From: Nocardioides islandensis
GTDB lineage: Bacteria; Actinomycetota; Actinomycetes; Propionibacteriales; Nocardioidaceae
NCBI RefSeq assembly: GCF_015352455.1
Contig: NZ_JADKPN010000002.1
Coordinates: 310,001-374,000, forward strand
Length of the DNA: 64,000 nt
Direction: 5' to 3'
Made by a program: the position numbers and the translations under genes. Below are positions 26,927 to 35,924 of this stretch, in pieces. The notes below the pieces were generated by a model. It was not told where the DNA came from and searched no databases. It saw only the letters and a list, made by a program, of their open reading frames with translations. Positions within the stretch are counted from its first letter, which is position 1. The number at the start of each line of letters is the position of its first letter.

Positions 26927-28120
26927 TCAGAGCTTGTAGTCCTCCAGCAGCCGGCGGCCGATGATCATCCGCTGGATGTCCGCCGTACCCTCCCCGATCA
27001 GGAGCATGGGCGCCTCGCGGTAGAGCCGCTCGATCTCGTACTCCTTGCTGAACCCGTACCCGCCGTGGATGCGGAAGGAGTCCTCGACGACCTGCGAGCA
27101 GTACTCGGACGCCAGGTACTTGGCCATCCCTGCCTCGAGGTCGTTGCGGGCGCCGGAGTCCTTCTTCCGCGCCGCGCGGACCATCATCTGGTGCGCGGCC
27201 TCGACCTTCGTGGCCATCTCGGCCAGCCGGAACAGCACCGCCTGGTGCTCGGCGATCTTCTTGCCGAAGGTCTCGCGCTGCTGGGCGTAGGCGACGCCGA
27301 GCTCGAAGGCCCGGTTGGCCACGCCGCACCCGCGGGCGGCGACGTTGACGCGGCCGACCTCGACGCCGTCCATCATCTGGTAGAAGCCCTGGCCGGGCTC
27401 GCCGCCGAGGACCTGCGACGCCGCGATCCGGTGGCCCTCGAACACCATCTCGGTGGTGTCGACGCCCTTGTAGCCCATCTTGTCGATCTTCCCGGGGATG
27501 GTGACGCCCTGGGCGGTCTCGCCGAACCCGGCCTCCTTCTCCACCAGGAAGGTCGTCATGTTCTTGTAGACCGAGTCCGCGCCTTCGTCCGTCTTCACGA
27601 GTACGGCGACCAGGTTGGCCGAGCCGCCGTTGGTCAGCCACATCTTCTGGCCGGTGATCTCGTAGGAACCGTCGTCACCGCGGACGGCCTTGGTCTTGAT
27701 GGCCGCCACGTCGGAGCCGCACCCCGGCTCGGACATCGAGAACGCGCCACGCACCTCGCCGGTCGCCATCCGCGGCAGGTAGGACTGCTTCTGCTCCTCC
27801 GTGCCGTGCTGGAGCAGCATGTAGGCCACGATGAAGTGGGTGTTGATGATCCCGCTGACGCTCATCCAGCCGCGCGCGATCTCCTCGACGGCCAGCGCGT
27901 AGGTCAGCAGCGACTCGCCCAGCCCGCCGTACTCCTCGGGGATCATCAGCCCGAACAGTCCGAGCTCCTTGAGCCCCTCGACGATGTCGGTCGGGTACTC
28001 GTCCCGGTGCTCGAGCTCGGTCGCGACCGGCAGGATCTCCTTCTCGACGAACTGCCGGACCGCCTTGAGGATCTCGGTCTGGTCGTCGGTCAGTCCGTCG
28101 GTCTCACACAGGCGCGCCAT
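26927..28120 (-). CDS. Acyl-CoA dehydrogenase
   Basis: A 397-residue flavoprotein of normal length. FAD/substrate motifs are MSEPGCGSDVAAIKTKAV, YEITGQKMWLTNGGSANLV, then ARGCGVANRAFELGVAYAQQ and the C-terminal HGGYGFSKEYEIERLYREAP, where the catalytic Glu of short/medium-chain enzymes lies. It oxidises an acyl-CoA to the enoyl-CoA and passes electrons to ETF. The chain length cannot be read from sequence by eye. Monocistronic; the start is the ATG of MARLCETDGLTDDQ. Confidence 0.93.
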   Translation of the reverse strand: MARLCETDGLTDDQTEILKAVRQFVEKEILPVATELEHRDEYPTDIVEGLKELGLFGLMIPEEYGGLGESLLTYALAVEEIARGWMSVSGIINTHFIVAYMLLQHGTEEQKQSYLPRMATGEVRGAFSMSEPGCGSDVAAIKTKAVRGDDGSYEITGQKMWLTNGGSANLVAVLVKTDEGADSVYKNMTTFLVEKEAGFGETAQGVTIPGKIDKMGYKGVDTTEMVFEGHRIAASQVLGGEPGQGFYQMMDGVEVGRVNVAARGCGVANRAFELGVAYAQQRETFGKKIAEHQAVLFRLAEMATKVEAAHQMMVRAARKKDSGARNDLEAGMAKYLASEYCSQVVEDSFRIHGGYGFSKEYEIERLYREAPMLLIGEGTADIQRMIIGRRLLEDYKL

Positions 28121-28161
28121 GAGGCCGGACGCTATCCAGCAACGCCCGAGCGGGCTATGAC

Positions 28162-29562
28162 CTAGATCTCCCGCCCGACCAGCAGGAAGAACCGGCGGAA
28201 GGCGCCGTCGTACGTCGCCTGGCTGGTCCACACCTTGGCGTTGGTCAGCGAGTGCGCCGTCGAGAACACGGCCGGCTGGTCGACGTCCATCCGGATGGCC
28301 GCGGTCACGCCGGACTGGCTCACCAGCAGCCGGGTCTGCGGGAGGTTGCCGCGCCGGTCGATCGCCTGGCACTCCTCGTCGCAGCCGACGGCCCAGTCCT
28401 TCTTCCAGACCTTGCTGCCGAGCACGTTCATCAGGTTGAGCTCCTGCTGCGTGGGGTTCGGGCGGCGGGTGAGGAACTGGACGTGCACCCCGCGGTCGAT
28501 CGCCGCGCGCAGAGACCGGTACAGCGGCTTGTCGCCGAGCTTGGCCGTCGTCAGGTGGATCGAGGCGCCCTCGGCCGTGTTGTCGACGGCCTTCACCATC
28601 AGGTCGAGGACCGCGCGACGCGCGTCACGGGTGCCGCCGGGCTGGTTGGTGAAGTCGCCGGGCGTGAAGCTCACCGGCACCTCGATCGGCGCGTCGGTGA
28701 AGGCCAGGTCAGCGGTGACGGCGTCGTGGTCGGAGTACAGCTCCTGGTTGTACTGGCCCAGCACGCTGAACTGCGCGGCGGTCTTCAGGAAGATGTAGTC
28801 GATCGTGGCGCCGCGGTGGTCGCCGGTCGGGAAGTGCGTCCCGGTCACGTCATAGGTGGGGGTGAAGCCGTACGACGTCAGCAGCGTCCGCGGGTACTGC
28901 AGCGGGCCGTTGTAGTGGAAGTTCATGTCGCCCGCCATCAGCACCGGGCCGTACTGGGACAGCGTGTTGGCCAGCGCGCCCAGGTTGTTGATGCCGACCT
29001 CTTGCAGGCCGTGGGTGATCTCGCTGTCGGGGGCCAGGTGCGCGGAGATGATCGAGATGACGTGGCCGTCGATGCCCTGAAGGGTCACCCAGTTGGCGTA
29101 GCGGATGCCCCACTCGACCTTCTGGCCGGGGAGCTTGCCCTCCTTGTAGCTGACCGTGGTCGTCCCCTGGTTGATCGCCGTCCACTTGTCGGTGCGCCAG
29201 GCCACGGGGGTCTCGCCGGTGTACTGGCCGGGGGTCCGCCAGATCGCGTAGCCGGGGGGCGCCAGGAACACGTCGAAGCGGTAGGGCACCTCGTTGTAGG
29301 TGATGAAGTCGGGCTGGTTGCTGAGCACCGTGGCCGCGTCGGCCTGGAAGTTCAGCGCCGGCTGGCCGGAGAGCAGGTTGGCCTGGGTGATCCGGACGAC
29401 GCCGGGCGCGGGGGGCGGGAGCGGCGCCGACATCGGCGCGACCGTGCGCGCCGCCGTGGCCTCCTTCGCCATCGACGGCGCGGCGACGCTGGTGCCGGCG
29501 AGTGCGGTCGCGAGGACGGCCACGCCGAGGGCGAGACGAGGGCTGCGGAAGTGGTCGAGCAC
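28162..29562 (-). CDS. Exported EEP-fold phosphodiesterase fused to a degenerate PLD-like domain
   Basis: A 466-residue protein with a signal peptide (LALGVAVLATALAGTSVAAP). Residues 55-290 form an endonuclease/exonuclease/phosphatase domain with its catalytic set: Asn62, Glu91, His175 in ISAHLAPDSE, Asp212/Asn214 in GDMNFHYN, Asp255 and His279 in YSDHDAV. Residues 300-466 follow the pattern of a phospholipase-D half-domain (SLRAAIDRGVHVQFLTRR, CDEEC at 394-398), but where the neighbouring PLD protein has HSKFYLF this one has QTRLLVS, so the HKD catalytic motif is missing. It may act on nucleic acids or phospholipids outside the cell, with the second domain binding rather than cutting. Upstream lies the hairpin ending the acyltransferase gene. 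Confidence 0.82.
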   Translation of the reverse strand: MLDHFRSPRLALGVAVLATALAGTSVAAPSMAKEATAARTVAPMSAPLPPPAPGVVRITQANLLSGQPALNFQADAATVLSNQPDFITYNEVPYRFDVFLAPPGYAIWRTPGQYTGETPVAWRTDKWTAINQGTTTVSYKEGKLPGQKVEWGIRYANWVTLQGIDGHVISIISAHLAPDSEITHGLQEVGINNLGALANTLSQYGPVLMAGDMNFHYNGPLQYPRTLLTSYGFTPTYDVTGTHFPTGDHRGATIDYIFLKTAAQFSVLGQYNQELYSDHDAVTADLAFTDAPIEVPVSFTPGDFTNQPGGTRDARRAVLDLMVKAVDNTAEGASIHLTTAKLGDKPLYRSLRAAIDRGVHVQFLTRRPNPTQQELNLMNVLGSKVWKKDWAVGCDEECQAIDRRGNLPQTRLLVSQSGVTAAIRMDVDQPAVFSTAHSLTNAKVWTSQATYDGAFRRFFLLVGREI

Positions 29563-29609
29563 GGGGAAGAACTTCCTGTCTGACAGGGGATTCTGCGGCC
29601 ATTCGAGCT

Positions 29610-29632
29610 ACTGGTGGGCTAATCCCACCAGT
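29610..29632 (-). terminator. Perfect 9-bp hairpin after the acyltransferase gene
   Basis: ACTGGTGGG (29610-29618) and CCCACCAGT (29624-29632) form a perfect stem with a CTAAT loop, about 85 bp after the acyltransferase stop on the minus strand. The surroundings are less GC-rich than the rest of the window. Probably an intrinsic terminator lying before the EEP gene's promoter. Confidence 0.6.
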
Positions 29633-29715
29633 CACATCAGTCACACGCAATGCATTCCGGACAACTACAAACGTGTAATTCTCCTGGGGTTCCCACCCGC
29701 CGCCTGGGGTGGCGG

Positions 29716-31839
29716 TCAGGAGGTCAGACGCAGCTTGCGCGCGAGAGGTTCGGCCAGCTCCACGGCGTACTCCGGCGTCATGTGCTCGCTGTCGCGCATG
29801 GCGATGGTGCTCCCGATCACGGGCGGGCACATCAGCTCGAAGCAGAACCACGGCAGCGCGTTGACGAACTCGACGTCCTGCGAGGCCGCCGCCTGCTTGA
29901 AGTCCATCTGGATGGCGTGCGCGACCGGGCCGCGCCTGAACAGGCAGTCCTCGAGGGTGACGTCCCCGCCCTGCGACATGCAGACGCCGGGCTCGCGGGG
30001 CAGCTTGGGCGTGTTGCCCAGCACGACCAACCGGTCGGTGAACGGCTTCAGCTCGGCGAGCTCCTGGGCGAATCCGTCGGTCACCAACGAGCGGAACTCG
30101 TCGCGCTGGTCGAGGACGCCGACGGGGTCTCCGTCGGGTCCGACGATCGGCGACACGGCGCTGGTGGCCACCACGGTCAGGTCCGGGTGCAGCCGGCCGA
30201 CGGTCTGGACGACCCAGTCCTTGAAGTCCTCGCAGTCCGACCAGGGCCGGAGGTTCTGCGGCTCCGCCTGGACGGCCCGGGTCGCCGAGCAGCCACTGAA
30301 GACCAGATAGTAGGTCGTGTAGCCCTGCTGCTGGCCGAGTGCCGTGAACGCCGGCGACCAGGCGCGGGCGTGCGAGTCGCCGACGAGCACGATCGTCTTG
30401 TCGGCATCGGTGTCGCCGTTCGCGCAGAGCCCCCGGGTGCCGGTGCGGTAGTCGCAGTCGCCCAGGGGCGCGGTGTCCTTGCGCAGCCCCAGCAGCGGCG
30501 GCGTGAGGTCGCTGGGGATCGGCGTGCCCGCCTCGGCGGCCTGCGCGGAGGCCTGCACGAGCGCGACGGCCGGGTCCTTGCTCAGGCGCTTCCCGTGGAA
30601 GTCGGCGGTCGTGATGGCCGGGTTGTCGCCGGAGACCCCCAGCTCGCGGTCGATCCACGCGCGGCCGGAGACGGCCATCACCAGCACCAGCGCGAGGCTG
30701 AGCGGGTACAGCGCGACACCGATCCGCGGTCGGGCCCAGAGCCGGCCGGTCCGGAACGGCGTCTCGACGTACCGGTAGGTGAGTGCGCTCAGCCCGACGA
30801 TGAGCACCAGGCAGAGGAACAGGGTGTCCAGCGGGAGCCGGCGGTGGTGCAGGTGGTCCTCGGCGATCCGCAGGACCGGCCAGTGCCAGAGGTACAGCGA
30901 GTACGACCAGTCGCCGACCACCCGCGCCGGCGTGAGGGACATCAGCCGCGAGACGGCCCCCTGGTCGGTCGCTCCACCGGCGTACAGCAACGCGGCGGTG
31001 CCGAGCACCGGCAGCAGCGCCTGGTAGCCCGGGAAGCGGGTCTCCGGGGTGTACCAGAAGCAGGCGAGCAGGACGGCGCCGAGACCGACCAGGCCGAGGG
31101 CCTGGACCAGCCAGCGCGGCGCCCGTACCTGCCCGCGGGACATCAGCACCCCGAGGCCGGCGCCGACCCCGAGCTCCCAGGCCCGCGTCAGCGTCGAGAA
31201 GTACGCCGTGGTCGGGGACTGGTACGTCGCGTGCACCGACCATGCGAACGACAGCACGCTCAGCACGCCGATCATGAGCAGCGGCGTACGCCGTCCCCAT
31301 CCATCGGCCAGGCGGCGTCCACGGGTGGCCGCCAGAGCGATCGCGCCGACCAGCAGCAGCGGCCAGACGAGGTAGAACTGCTCCTCCACCGACAGCGACC
31401 AGTAGTGCTGGAGCGGGGAGGCGGGCTCGCCCTTGGCGAAGTAGTCGGTGCCGACGACCGCGAACCGGATGTTGGCGCCGAAGGCGGCCGCCCAGATCGA
31501 GTCCTTGATGATCTCGACCGCCCGCACCAGGGGGAGGAAGAGGATCGAGGCGACCACGGTCGCCATCGCGACGAGGGCGGCGGCCGGCAGGATACGGCGC
31601 GCCCGGCGGGCGTAGAAGCCGAGCAGGGAGATGCGCCCGGTGCGGTCGGCCTCGCGCATCAGCAGCGAGGTGATCAGGAAGCCGGAGATCACGAAGAACA
31701 CGTCGACGCCGACGAAACCGCCCGAGACGGTCCCGAAGCCGGCGTGCGCGAGGATCACTGTGCCGACCGCGAGGGCCCGCAGGCCCTGGATGTCGGGACG
31801 GAAGTGCCGTGCCGTCGACGAGCGGGTCTCGGAGGGCAC
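29716..31839 (-). CDS. OafA-type acyltransferase with SGNH domain
   Basis: From the GTG of VPSETRSSTARHFRPD it has 707 residues; further upstream the frame lies inside the divergent EEP gene. The N-terminal half is an acyltransferase-3 membrane domain: FRPDIQGLRALAVGTVILAH, GGFVGVDVFFVISGFLITS and HYWSLSVEEQFYLVWPLL. The C-terminal periplasmic half is an SGNH domain with VLVGDSHARAWSP (about residue 490) and the catalytic Asp-x-x-His in DSEHMTPEY near the end. This fusion O-acetylates surface polysaccharides or peptidoglycan: the membrane part moves an acyl group across and the SGNH part transfers it. It fits the surface-glycan theme of 28-39 kb. Confidence 0.93.
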   Translation of the reverse strand: MPSETRSSTARHFRPDIQGLRALAVGTVILAHAGFGTVSGGFVGVDVFFVISGFLITSLLMREADRTGRISLLGFYARRARRILPAAALVAMATVVASILFLPLVRAVEIIKDSIWAAAFGANIRFAVVGTDYFAKGEPASPLQHYWSLSVEEQFYLVWPLLLVGAIALAATRGRRLADGWGRRTPLLMIGVLSVLSFAWSVHATYQSPTTAYFSTLTRAWELGVGAGLGVLMSRGQVRAPRWLVQALGLVGLGAVLLACFWYTPETRFPGYQALLPVLGTAALLYAGGATDQGAVSRLMSLTPARVVGDWSYSLYLWHWPVLRIAEDHLHHRRLPLDTLFLCLVLIVGLSALTYRYVETPFRTGRLWARPRIGVALYPLSLALVLVMAVSGRAWIDRELGVSGDNPAITTADFHGKRLSKDPAVALVQASAQAAEAGTPIPSDLTPPLLGLRKDTAPLGDCDYRTGTRGLCANGDTDADKTIVLVGDSHARAWSPAFTALGQQQGYTTYYLVFSGCSATRAVQAEPQNLRPWSDCEDFKDWVVQTVGRLHPDLTVVATSAVSPIVGPDGDPVGVLDQRDEFRSLVTDGFAQELAELKPFTDRLVVLGNTPKLPREPGVCMSQGGDVTLEDCLFRRGPVAHAIQMDFKQAAASQDVEFVNALPWFCFELMCPPVIGSTIAMRDSEHMTPEYAVELAEPLARKLRLTS

Positions 31840-31898
31840 GTCCCAGGGTAAAACGGCCCGGATCTCCCCGTTGAATCGTGGGGCTGGCGCGGCGCGGT

Positions 31899-31904
31899 TA
31901 GACT
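31899..31904 (+). promoter_or_regulatory. Likely -10 box of a leaderless promoter (EEP protein)
   Basis: TAGACT stands 7 nt before the ATG of the plus-strand EEP gene, with no ribosome site between. A TTGAAT lies 22 nt upstream of the box, a spacing too long for a standard -35. Confidence 0.45.
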
Positions 31905-31911
31905 GCCGCGC

Positions 31912-33051
31912 ATGCCCGGGCGGCACAGCGACCAAAGCCACCGCCGTGGGACCCCCGCAGTCAGGACCCTCCTCCCCCTGGTCACGGTCCTCCTCGTGTG
32001 CGTCACCACGGCTGTCGTGGTGACCGTCGGGATGCGCAACCAGTCGCAGGCGACCACCGACGCCACGCTGGACCTCGCCTCGCAGGTGCCACTCGCCCCG
32101 CCGACCAAGGACGTCAACCGCGGCGCCTCCGCGGCCCGCTCGTCCACGCTGATCTCCCGCGGCGCCGAGGCCGGCCGCGGGCGGGCCGGCAAGCAGCAGG
32201 CCGCCAGGCCGCAGCCCCAGAAGGTCGTGGGCGGCGGGCTGATCGTGCACAAGACCAAGGCCCAGATCAACGCGTCGCTACGCCGGGCTGCCGAGCGGGA
32301 GGCCGCACGGCAGACGATGACCTTCCAGATCGGGACGTTCAACGTGCTGGGGAGCCAGCACAGCACGCCGACCGGAGACCACCGCAAGTACCCGCCGGCG
32401 AGCGTCCGCTCGCCCCGCGCCGTGCAGCGGATCCGGTCCTTCGGCGTCGACATCCTCGGCACCCAGGAGCTCCAGCCCGACCAGCTCAACGCCATCCAGT
32501 CGATGACCGGGTACGCCGCCTACCCCGGATACGCCTTCGGCCCGCGTGAGACCGACAACACGATCTTCTACGACGACTCGCGGTTCGAGTTCGTGTCCGG
32601 CAGCTCCTTCACGATCCACTTCATGCACGCCGACCGGCCGCAGACCATCCTGCGGTTGCGCGACAAGCAGACCGGCCGCGAGTTCTACGTGCTGAACATG
32701 CACGCCTCCGCCGGCTTCGGCCCGTACGCCGTCACCCGGCGCGCGGGTCACTACATCGCGGCCAACACCGTCAACCGGCTGAAGGGCGAGGGCATCCCGA
32801 TCTTCCTGACCGGCGACATGAACGACCGCGCCGAGTTCTTCTGCCGGGTCGCCCCGATGACCGGCATGGTGGCCGCGATCGGCGGCAGCATCTCCGGCGG
32901 CTGCCACCCGGCCGGTGCGCTCGCCGTCGACTGGGTGCTGGGCTGGGGCAACGTCAGCTTCAGCAACTACATCGAGGACCGCAGCACCATGCGGACGACG
33001 AGCGACCACTACTTCGTCTCGGCCACCGCCACCGTCGGCCCCATGAGCTGA
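31912..33051 (+). CDS. Membrane-anchored EEP-family nuclease/phosphodiesterase
   Basis: A 379-residue protein with a basic N-terminus, one transmembrane anchor (RTLLPLVTVLLVCVTTAVVV, about 18-38), a linker of about 100 residues rich in Ala, Arg and Gln, and an EEP domain from FQIGTFNVLGSQHS. Catalytic features are Asn in GTFNVLG, Glu in LGTQELQPDQ, His in VLNMHASAG, Asp/Asn in LTGDMNDRAEF, Asp in AVDWVLGW and the final SDHYFV. The domain should face outside the cell. It is distinct from the EEP-PLD fusion at 28162 and has a Cys pair (FFCRV and GGCHP). The substrate is unknown; DNA, RNA or phosphoinositide-like lipids are possible. Confidence 0.85.
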   Translation: MPGRHSDQSHRRGTPAVRTLLPLVTVLLVCVTTAVVVTVGMRNQSQATTDATLDLASQVPLAPPTKDVNRGASAARSSTLISRGAEAGRGRAGKQQAARPQPQKVVGGGLIVHKTKAQINASLRRAAEREAARQTMTFQIGTFNVLGSQHSTPTGDHRKYPPASVRSPRAVQRIRSFGVDILGTQELQPDQLNAIQSMTGYAAYPGYAFGPRETDNTIFYDDSRFEFVSGSSFTIHFMHADRPQTILRLRDKQTGREFYVLNMHASAGFGPYAVTRRAGHYIAANTVNRLKGEGIPIFLTGDMNDRAEFFCRVAPMTGMVAAIGGSISGGCHPAGALAVDWVLGWGNVSFSNYIEDRSTMRTTSDHYFVSATATVGPMS

Positions 33052-33063
33052 GCAAGCCGGGCG

Positions 33064-34083
33064 TCAGTCACCCTGCTTGAGCTCGCGCACGTCCTCCAGC
33101 ATCCGCGCGACCAGCCGCACGGCCACGTCGGCCACCTCCGCGTCTGTCACCGACGTCACCGAGCGTCGTTCCTCGAGCACGTCGGGCACCAGCAGGTCGG
33201 CCAGGTCGCCTCGAACGTCGAAGCCGTGCCGCTGCACGAACCGCACCGCCCGCCGCCCGCGCTCCCGGCACTCCTCGACCTGGTCGGGCTCCGGCCAGTA
33301 CCGGTCGCCGCCGCGCGGGACCAGCCGCTCGTCGGCCAGGAAGGTGCGGATGTAGACGCCGCGGTCGAAGGCCCGCTCGAAGGACCCCAGGTGCTCGTTC
33401 ACGCGCCGGAGCGTCTCGGCCTCGACGACGCCCATCGACTCGTTGGGGAACGACAGCGCCGTGTCGTACGCCGCGGGGTCGACGCCCAGCAGACCCGCGA
33501 AGGTCTCCCAGATCGCCTCGCGGCGCCCGCCCGTGTGCAGCGGCAGCACGTGCACCTGCTCGGGTGGCAGCGTCCGGGCCCAGCGCCGCAGCACCAGCCG
33601 CAGGTCGAGGGTGCGCCAGTTCCAGATGGCGCTCGGGCTCTTCGAGACCGTCCGGGCGTACTCCGGCAGCGGCACGGTGTTGCGGTTCTTCAGGCTCTCC
33701 TGCCAGCTGGCCGTGAACAGTCCCAGCGGCTCGCGGGCGGTGGCGACCAGGTGCACCTCGGCGGGTGCCAGGTCGGCGATCGTCCGGGCGGCCTGCTGCG
33801 CGGTCGCGGCGGCGAAGAACTCGTGGCTGACCAGCCCGTCCCCGTCCCAGTCCGCCAGCTCGCGGCGCAGCCGCGCCCAGGCCGTGCGGTGCCTCTCGGG
33901 GTGCTTGTCGAGGTTCGGGTCCTCCCGCACCACGCGCGACGCCCACAGGTGGTCGCGACGCTCCTCACCGGGCAGCAGCACCCCGTCGGCGCGCAGCCGG
34001 TCGCGGGAGGCCCAGAGGATCGTCTGGAGGTAGGTGGTCGCCGTCTTCGGCAGGCCGAGGTGGAGGAAGACGCGTCGCGCCAC
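33064..34083 (-). CDS. Sulfotransferase-like protein
   Basis: A 339-residue protein whose start carries the PAPS 5'-phosphosulfate loop RVFLHLGLPKTATTYLQTIL; the 3'-phosphate region is VHLVATAREPLGLFTASWQE. Later segments (YWPEPDQVEECRERGR, VLEERRSVTSV) match a bacterial sulfotransferase-like family common in actinobacterial surface-polysaccharide clusters. It would sulfate a glycan or lipid head group using PAPS. It is the last gene of a minus-strand run PLD protein, LicD-methyltransferase, DUF6752, sulfotransferase, beginning 10 bp after the DUF6752 stop. The second homologue is at 37802-38965. Confidence 0.8.
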   Translation of the reverse strand: MARRVFLHLGLPKTATTYLQTILWASRDRLRADGVLLPGEERRDHLWASRVVREDPNLDKHPERHRTAWARLRRELADWDGDGLVSHEFFAAATAQQAARTIADLAPAEVHLVATAREPLGLFTASWQESLKNRNTVPLPEYARTVSKSPSAIWNWRTLDLRLVLRRWARTLPPEQVHVLPLHTGGRREAIWETFAGLLGVDPAAYDTALSFPNESMGVVEAETLRRVNEHLGSFERAFDRGVYIRTFLADERLVPRGGDRYWPEPDQVEECRERGRRAVRFVQRHGFDVRGDLADLLVPDVLEERRSVTSVTDAEVADVAVRLVARMLEDVRELKQGD

Positions 34084-34093
34084 GGGCCGCGAC

Positions 34094-34318
34094 CTAGAGG
34101 CTCTTCGAGAACTTCTCGATGGCCTCGTCGATGCGGGCCTGGTCGCGCGAGGCCAGCGGCACCAGCAGCTCCTGCACCACGTCGGCGACCTCGGCCAGCC
34201 GGACGTTGTGGCGCCGCAGCTCCAGCACGTCGGCCTCGAGGGCCTCGACCCGGCGGGCCAGCTCCTCGTCGCGGCCGAGCCGGCCCGTGAGTCGGCCCGC
34301 GACGTCCTTCAGTCCCAT
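34094..34318 (-). CDS. DUF6752 coiled-coil small protein
   Basis: A 74-residue protein starting MGLKDVAGRLTGRLGRDEEL, then a heptad-rich coiled coil (RRVEALEADVLELRRHNVRL, about 20-45) and a short tail ending FSKSL. It matches the small DUF6752 family, which in actinobacteria occurs beside sulfotransferases and glycosyltransferases. The ATG overlaps the end of the LicD-methyltransferase gene by 10 bp. It may scaffold the neighbouring enzymes; no function is proven. Confidence 0.8.
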   Translation of the reverse strand: MGLKDVAGRLTGRLGRDEELARRVEALEADVLELRRHNVRLAEVADVVQELLVPLASRDQARIDEAIEKFSKSL

Positions 34319-35916
34319 TGGGCCACCAATCGTCCTCGGCTGGAGCGACGCGACCCGGACGGCTGGCCGGCCTGCGAGCCGGCGCGTGCGGGGCGCTCCC
34401 TGGTCACCAGGATTCTGGCACCCTGCTCCTCCATCAAGCGAGCCACCTCCCCGACCGGCACCGGGTGCACCCGCTCGGGCGTGCGCCCGGGGGTCGACCA
34501 CACGTCCAGGAAGAGCCGGCCGCCGCCGCGCAGGGCCATCGACGCGAAACGCGCGAGCGACTCCCGGCCGAACCGGTCGGTGGCGTCGGCGACGTGGCGG
34601 GCGATCATCACCTTCGGCCCGTCGACCCGCGCCATGCGGGCGCCCTCAGCCAGGACCGAGCGCCACTCGTCGAGGTTGAGCATCCGCACCTCGAGGTCCA
34701 GTCCCTCGGCGGCAGCGGCGTCCTGGACGGCGTGCGAGGCGGTGGGCACGTAGTCGTAGGCGTGCACGGTCAGGCCCTGACGAGCCAGCCAGAGGCTGTC
34801 GCCGCCGCGCCCGGCACCGACGTCGATGACGGTGCCTCCGCCCCGACCTGAGCCCTGGAGGCGTCGCTGGGCCTTCCGCGCCACCGGTGACGGCTTCTCG
34901 GACGGCAGGCGGCCGCGGTTGCCGCTGTAGGTGCGCTCCCAGGCCGCGCGGTTCGTGGCCGTGCCGCGGAACCACCCGTTCAGCTGGCGCACGGTGCGCG
35001 GGTCGGTCTCGAACTTGAAGGCCGGGTCGGGCACGGCCCACGTCGGGCCGTACGCCGCCTCGAGCCACGGCTCGGGGACGGCCGGGGACGGGAACGTCTG
35101 ACCTTCCAGCGTGCAGGTCGTCAGCGGGTAGACCCACTCACGACGGAAGTCGGCCCCGATCTCGCCCATCTGGTAGAGCCGGCTGCCGGTGCCCGACGAC
35201 GGGTCGGCGTCGTCGATGAAGCCCCCGAACACGTCGAGCCCACGCACCGCCCCGTCACCCTCCACGACGTCGACCCGGAAGGCCGCCCCGCTGTAGCGGT
35301 AGGTGCGGAAGCCGCGCTCGTGCACGGCGCGCTGGATCCGGAAGGACTCCCGCACCACGTCGACCGGCGTACCCGCCGCGCTGACGTAGGCGACGTCGGC
35401 ATCCGAGTCGTGCCCCAGGAGCTTCTTCTCCCGCACGGCGCCGAGCAGGGTGCCGTACGCCAGGAACGGCTCGATGCCGGCCGACCGTACGGCGTCGAGC
35501 ACCGTGTCGATGGCGCGCAGCAGCGGGAGGGTGTCCTCGGCGGTCCGGGTGTCGAACGTCGGGCTGATCCGGCCGGACTTGTCGAGGCTGATCGGCGCGC
35601 CCGACCGGCCGACGACCTGGATCCGGTCGGCGGACGTGCCGAACGACGTCTCGCGGTCGAACAGGACGCGGCCGCTGACGTGCTCGGTGATCCCCAGCCT
35701 CGTGTTCCCGTCGAGGAACTTGCGCAGGGCGCTCGGCCACTCGATGGACCGCAAGCCGCTCAGCCGTCCGGTGACCGACGCCCGCGTGTCACGCTCCAGC
35801 CAGAACGACCAGACCCTCCGTCCGTCGAACAGGACGTCGAGGGCCCTGTCGCCGAAGCCCCACAGCGCGATGCCGTCGGCATCGACGCGGCGTACCGAGA
35901 CCGGAGTCGTGGGCAA
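34309..35916 (-). CDS. LicD-type phosphotransferase / methyltransferase fusion
   Basis: Encodes 535 residues from a TTG at 35916, 8 nt after the PLD stop; no ATG or GTG lies in a better place, so the start is uncertain. Residues 1-120 are unassigned. Residues 130-330 carry a LicD-type nucleotidyl/phosphocholine-transferase domain: YGTLLGAVR (154-162) and the acidic cluster HDSDADVAYVS (Asp170, Asp172, Asp174). From about 355 a class I SAM methyltransferase follows (VIDVGAGRGGDSLWLA). LicD proteins attach phosphocholine or similar groups to surface glycans; the methyltransferase could methylate the head group or sugar. The TTG start, unassigned head and two-enzyme fusion are unusual. Confidence 0.75.
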   Translation of the reverse strand: MPTTPVSVRRVDADGIALWGFGDRALDVLFDGRRVWSFWLERDTRASVTGRLSGLRSIEWPSALRKFLDGNTRLGITEHVSGRVLFDRETSFGTSADRIQVVGRSGAPISLDKSGRISPTFDTRTAEDTLPLLRAIDTVLDAVRSAGIEPFLAYGTLLGAVREKKLLGHDSDADVAYVSAAGTPVDVVRESFRIQRAVHERGFRTYRYSGAAFRVDVVEGDGAVRGLDVFGGFIDDADPSSGTGSRLYQMGEIGADFRREWVYPLTTCTLEGQTFPSPAVPEPWLEAAYGPTWAVPDPAFKFETDPRTVRQLNGWFRGTATNRAAWERTYSGNRGRLPSEKPSPVARKAQRRLQGSGRGGGTVIDVGAGRGGDSLWLARQGLTVHAYDYVPTASHAVQDAAAAEGLDLEVRMLNLDEWRSVLAEGARMARVDGPKVMIARHVADATDRFGRESLARFASMALRGGGRLFLDVWSTPGRTPERVHPVPVGEVARLMEEQGARILVTRERPARAGSQAGQPSGSRRSSRGRLVAQWD

Positions 35917-35924
35917 GCCGTGAC

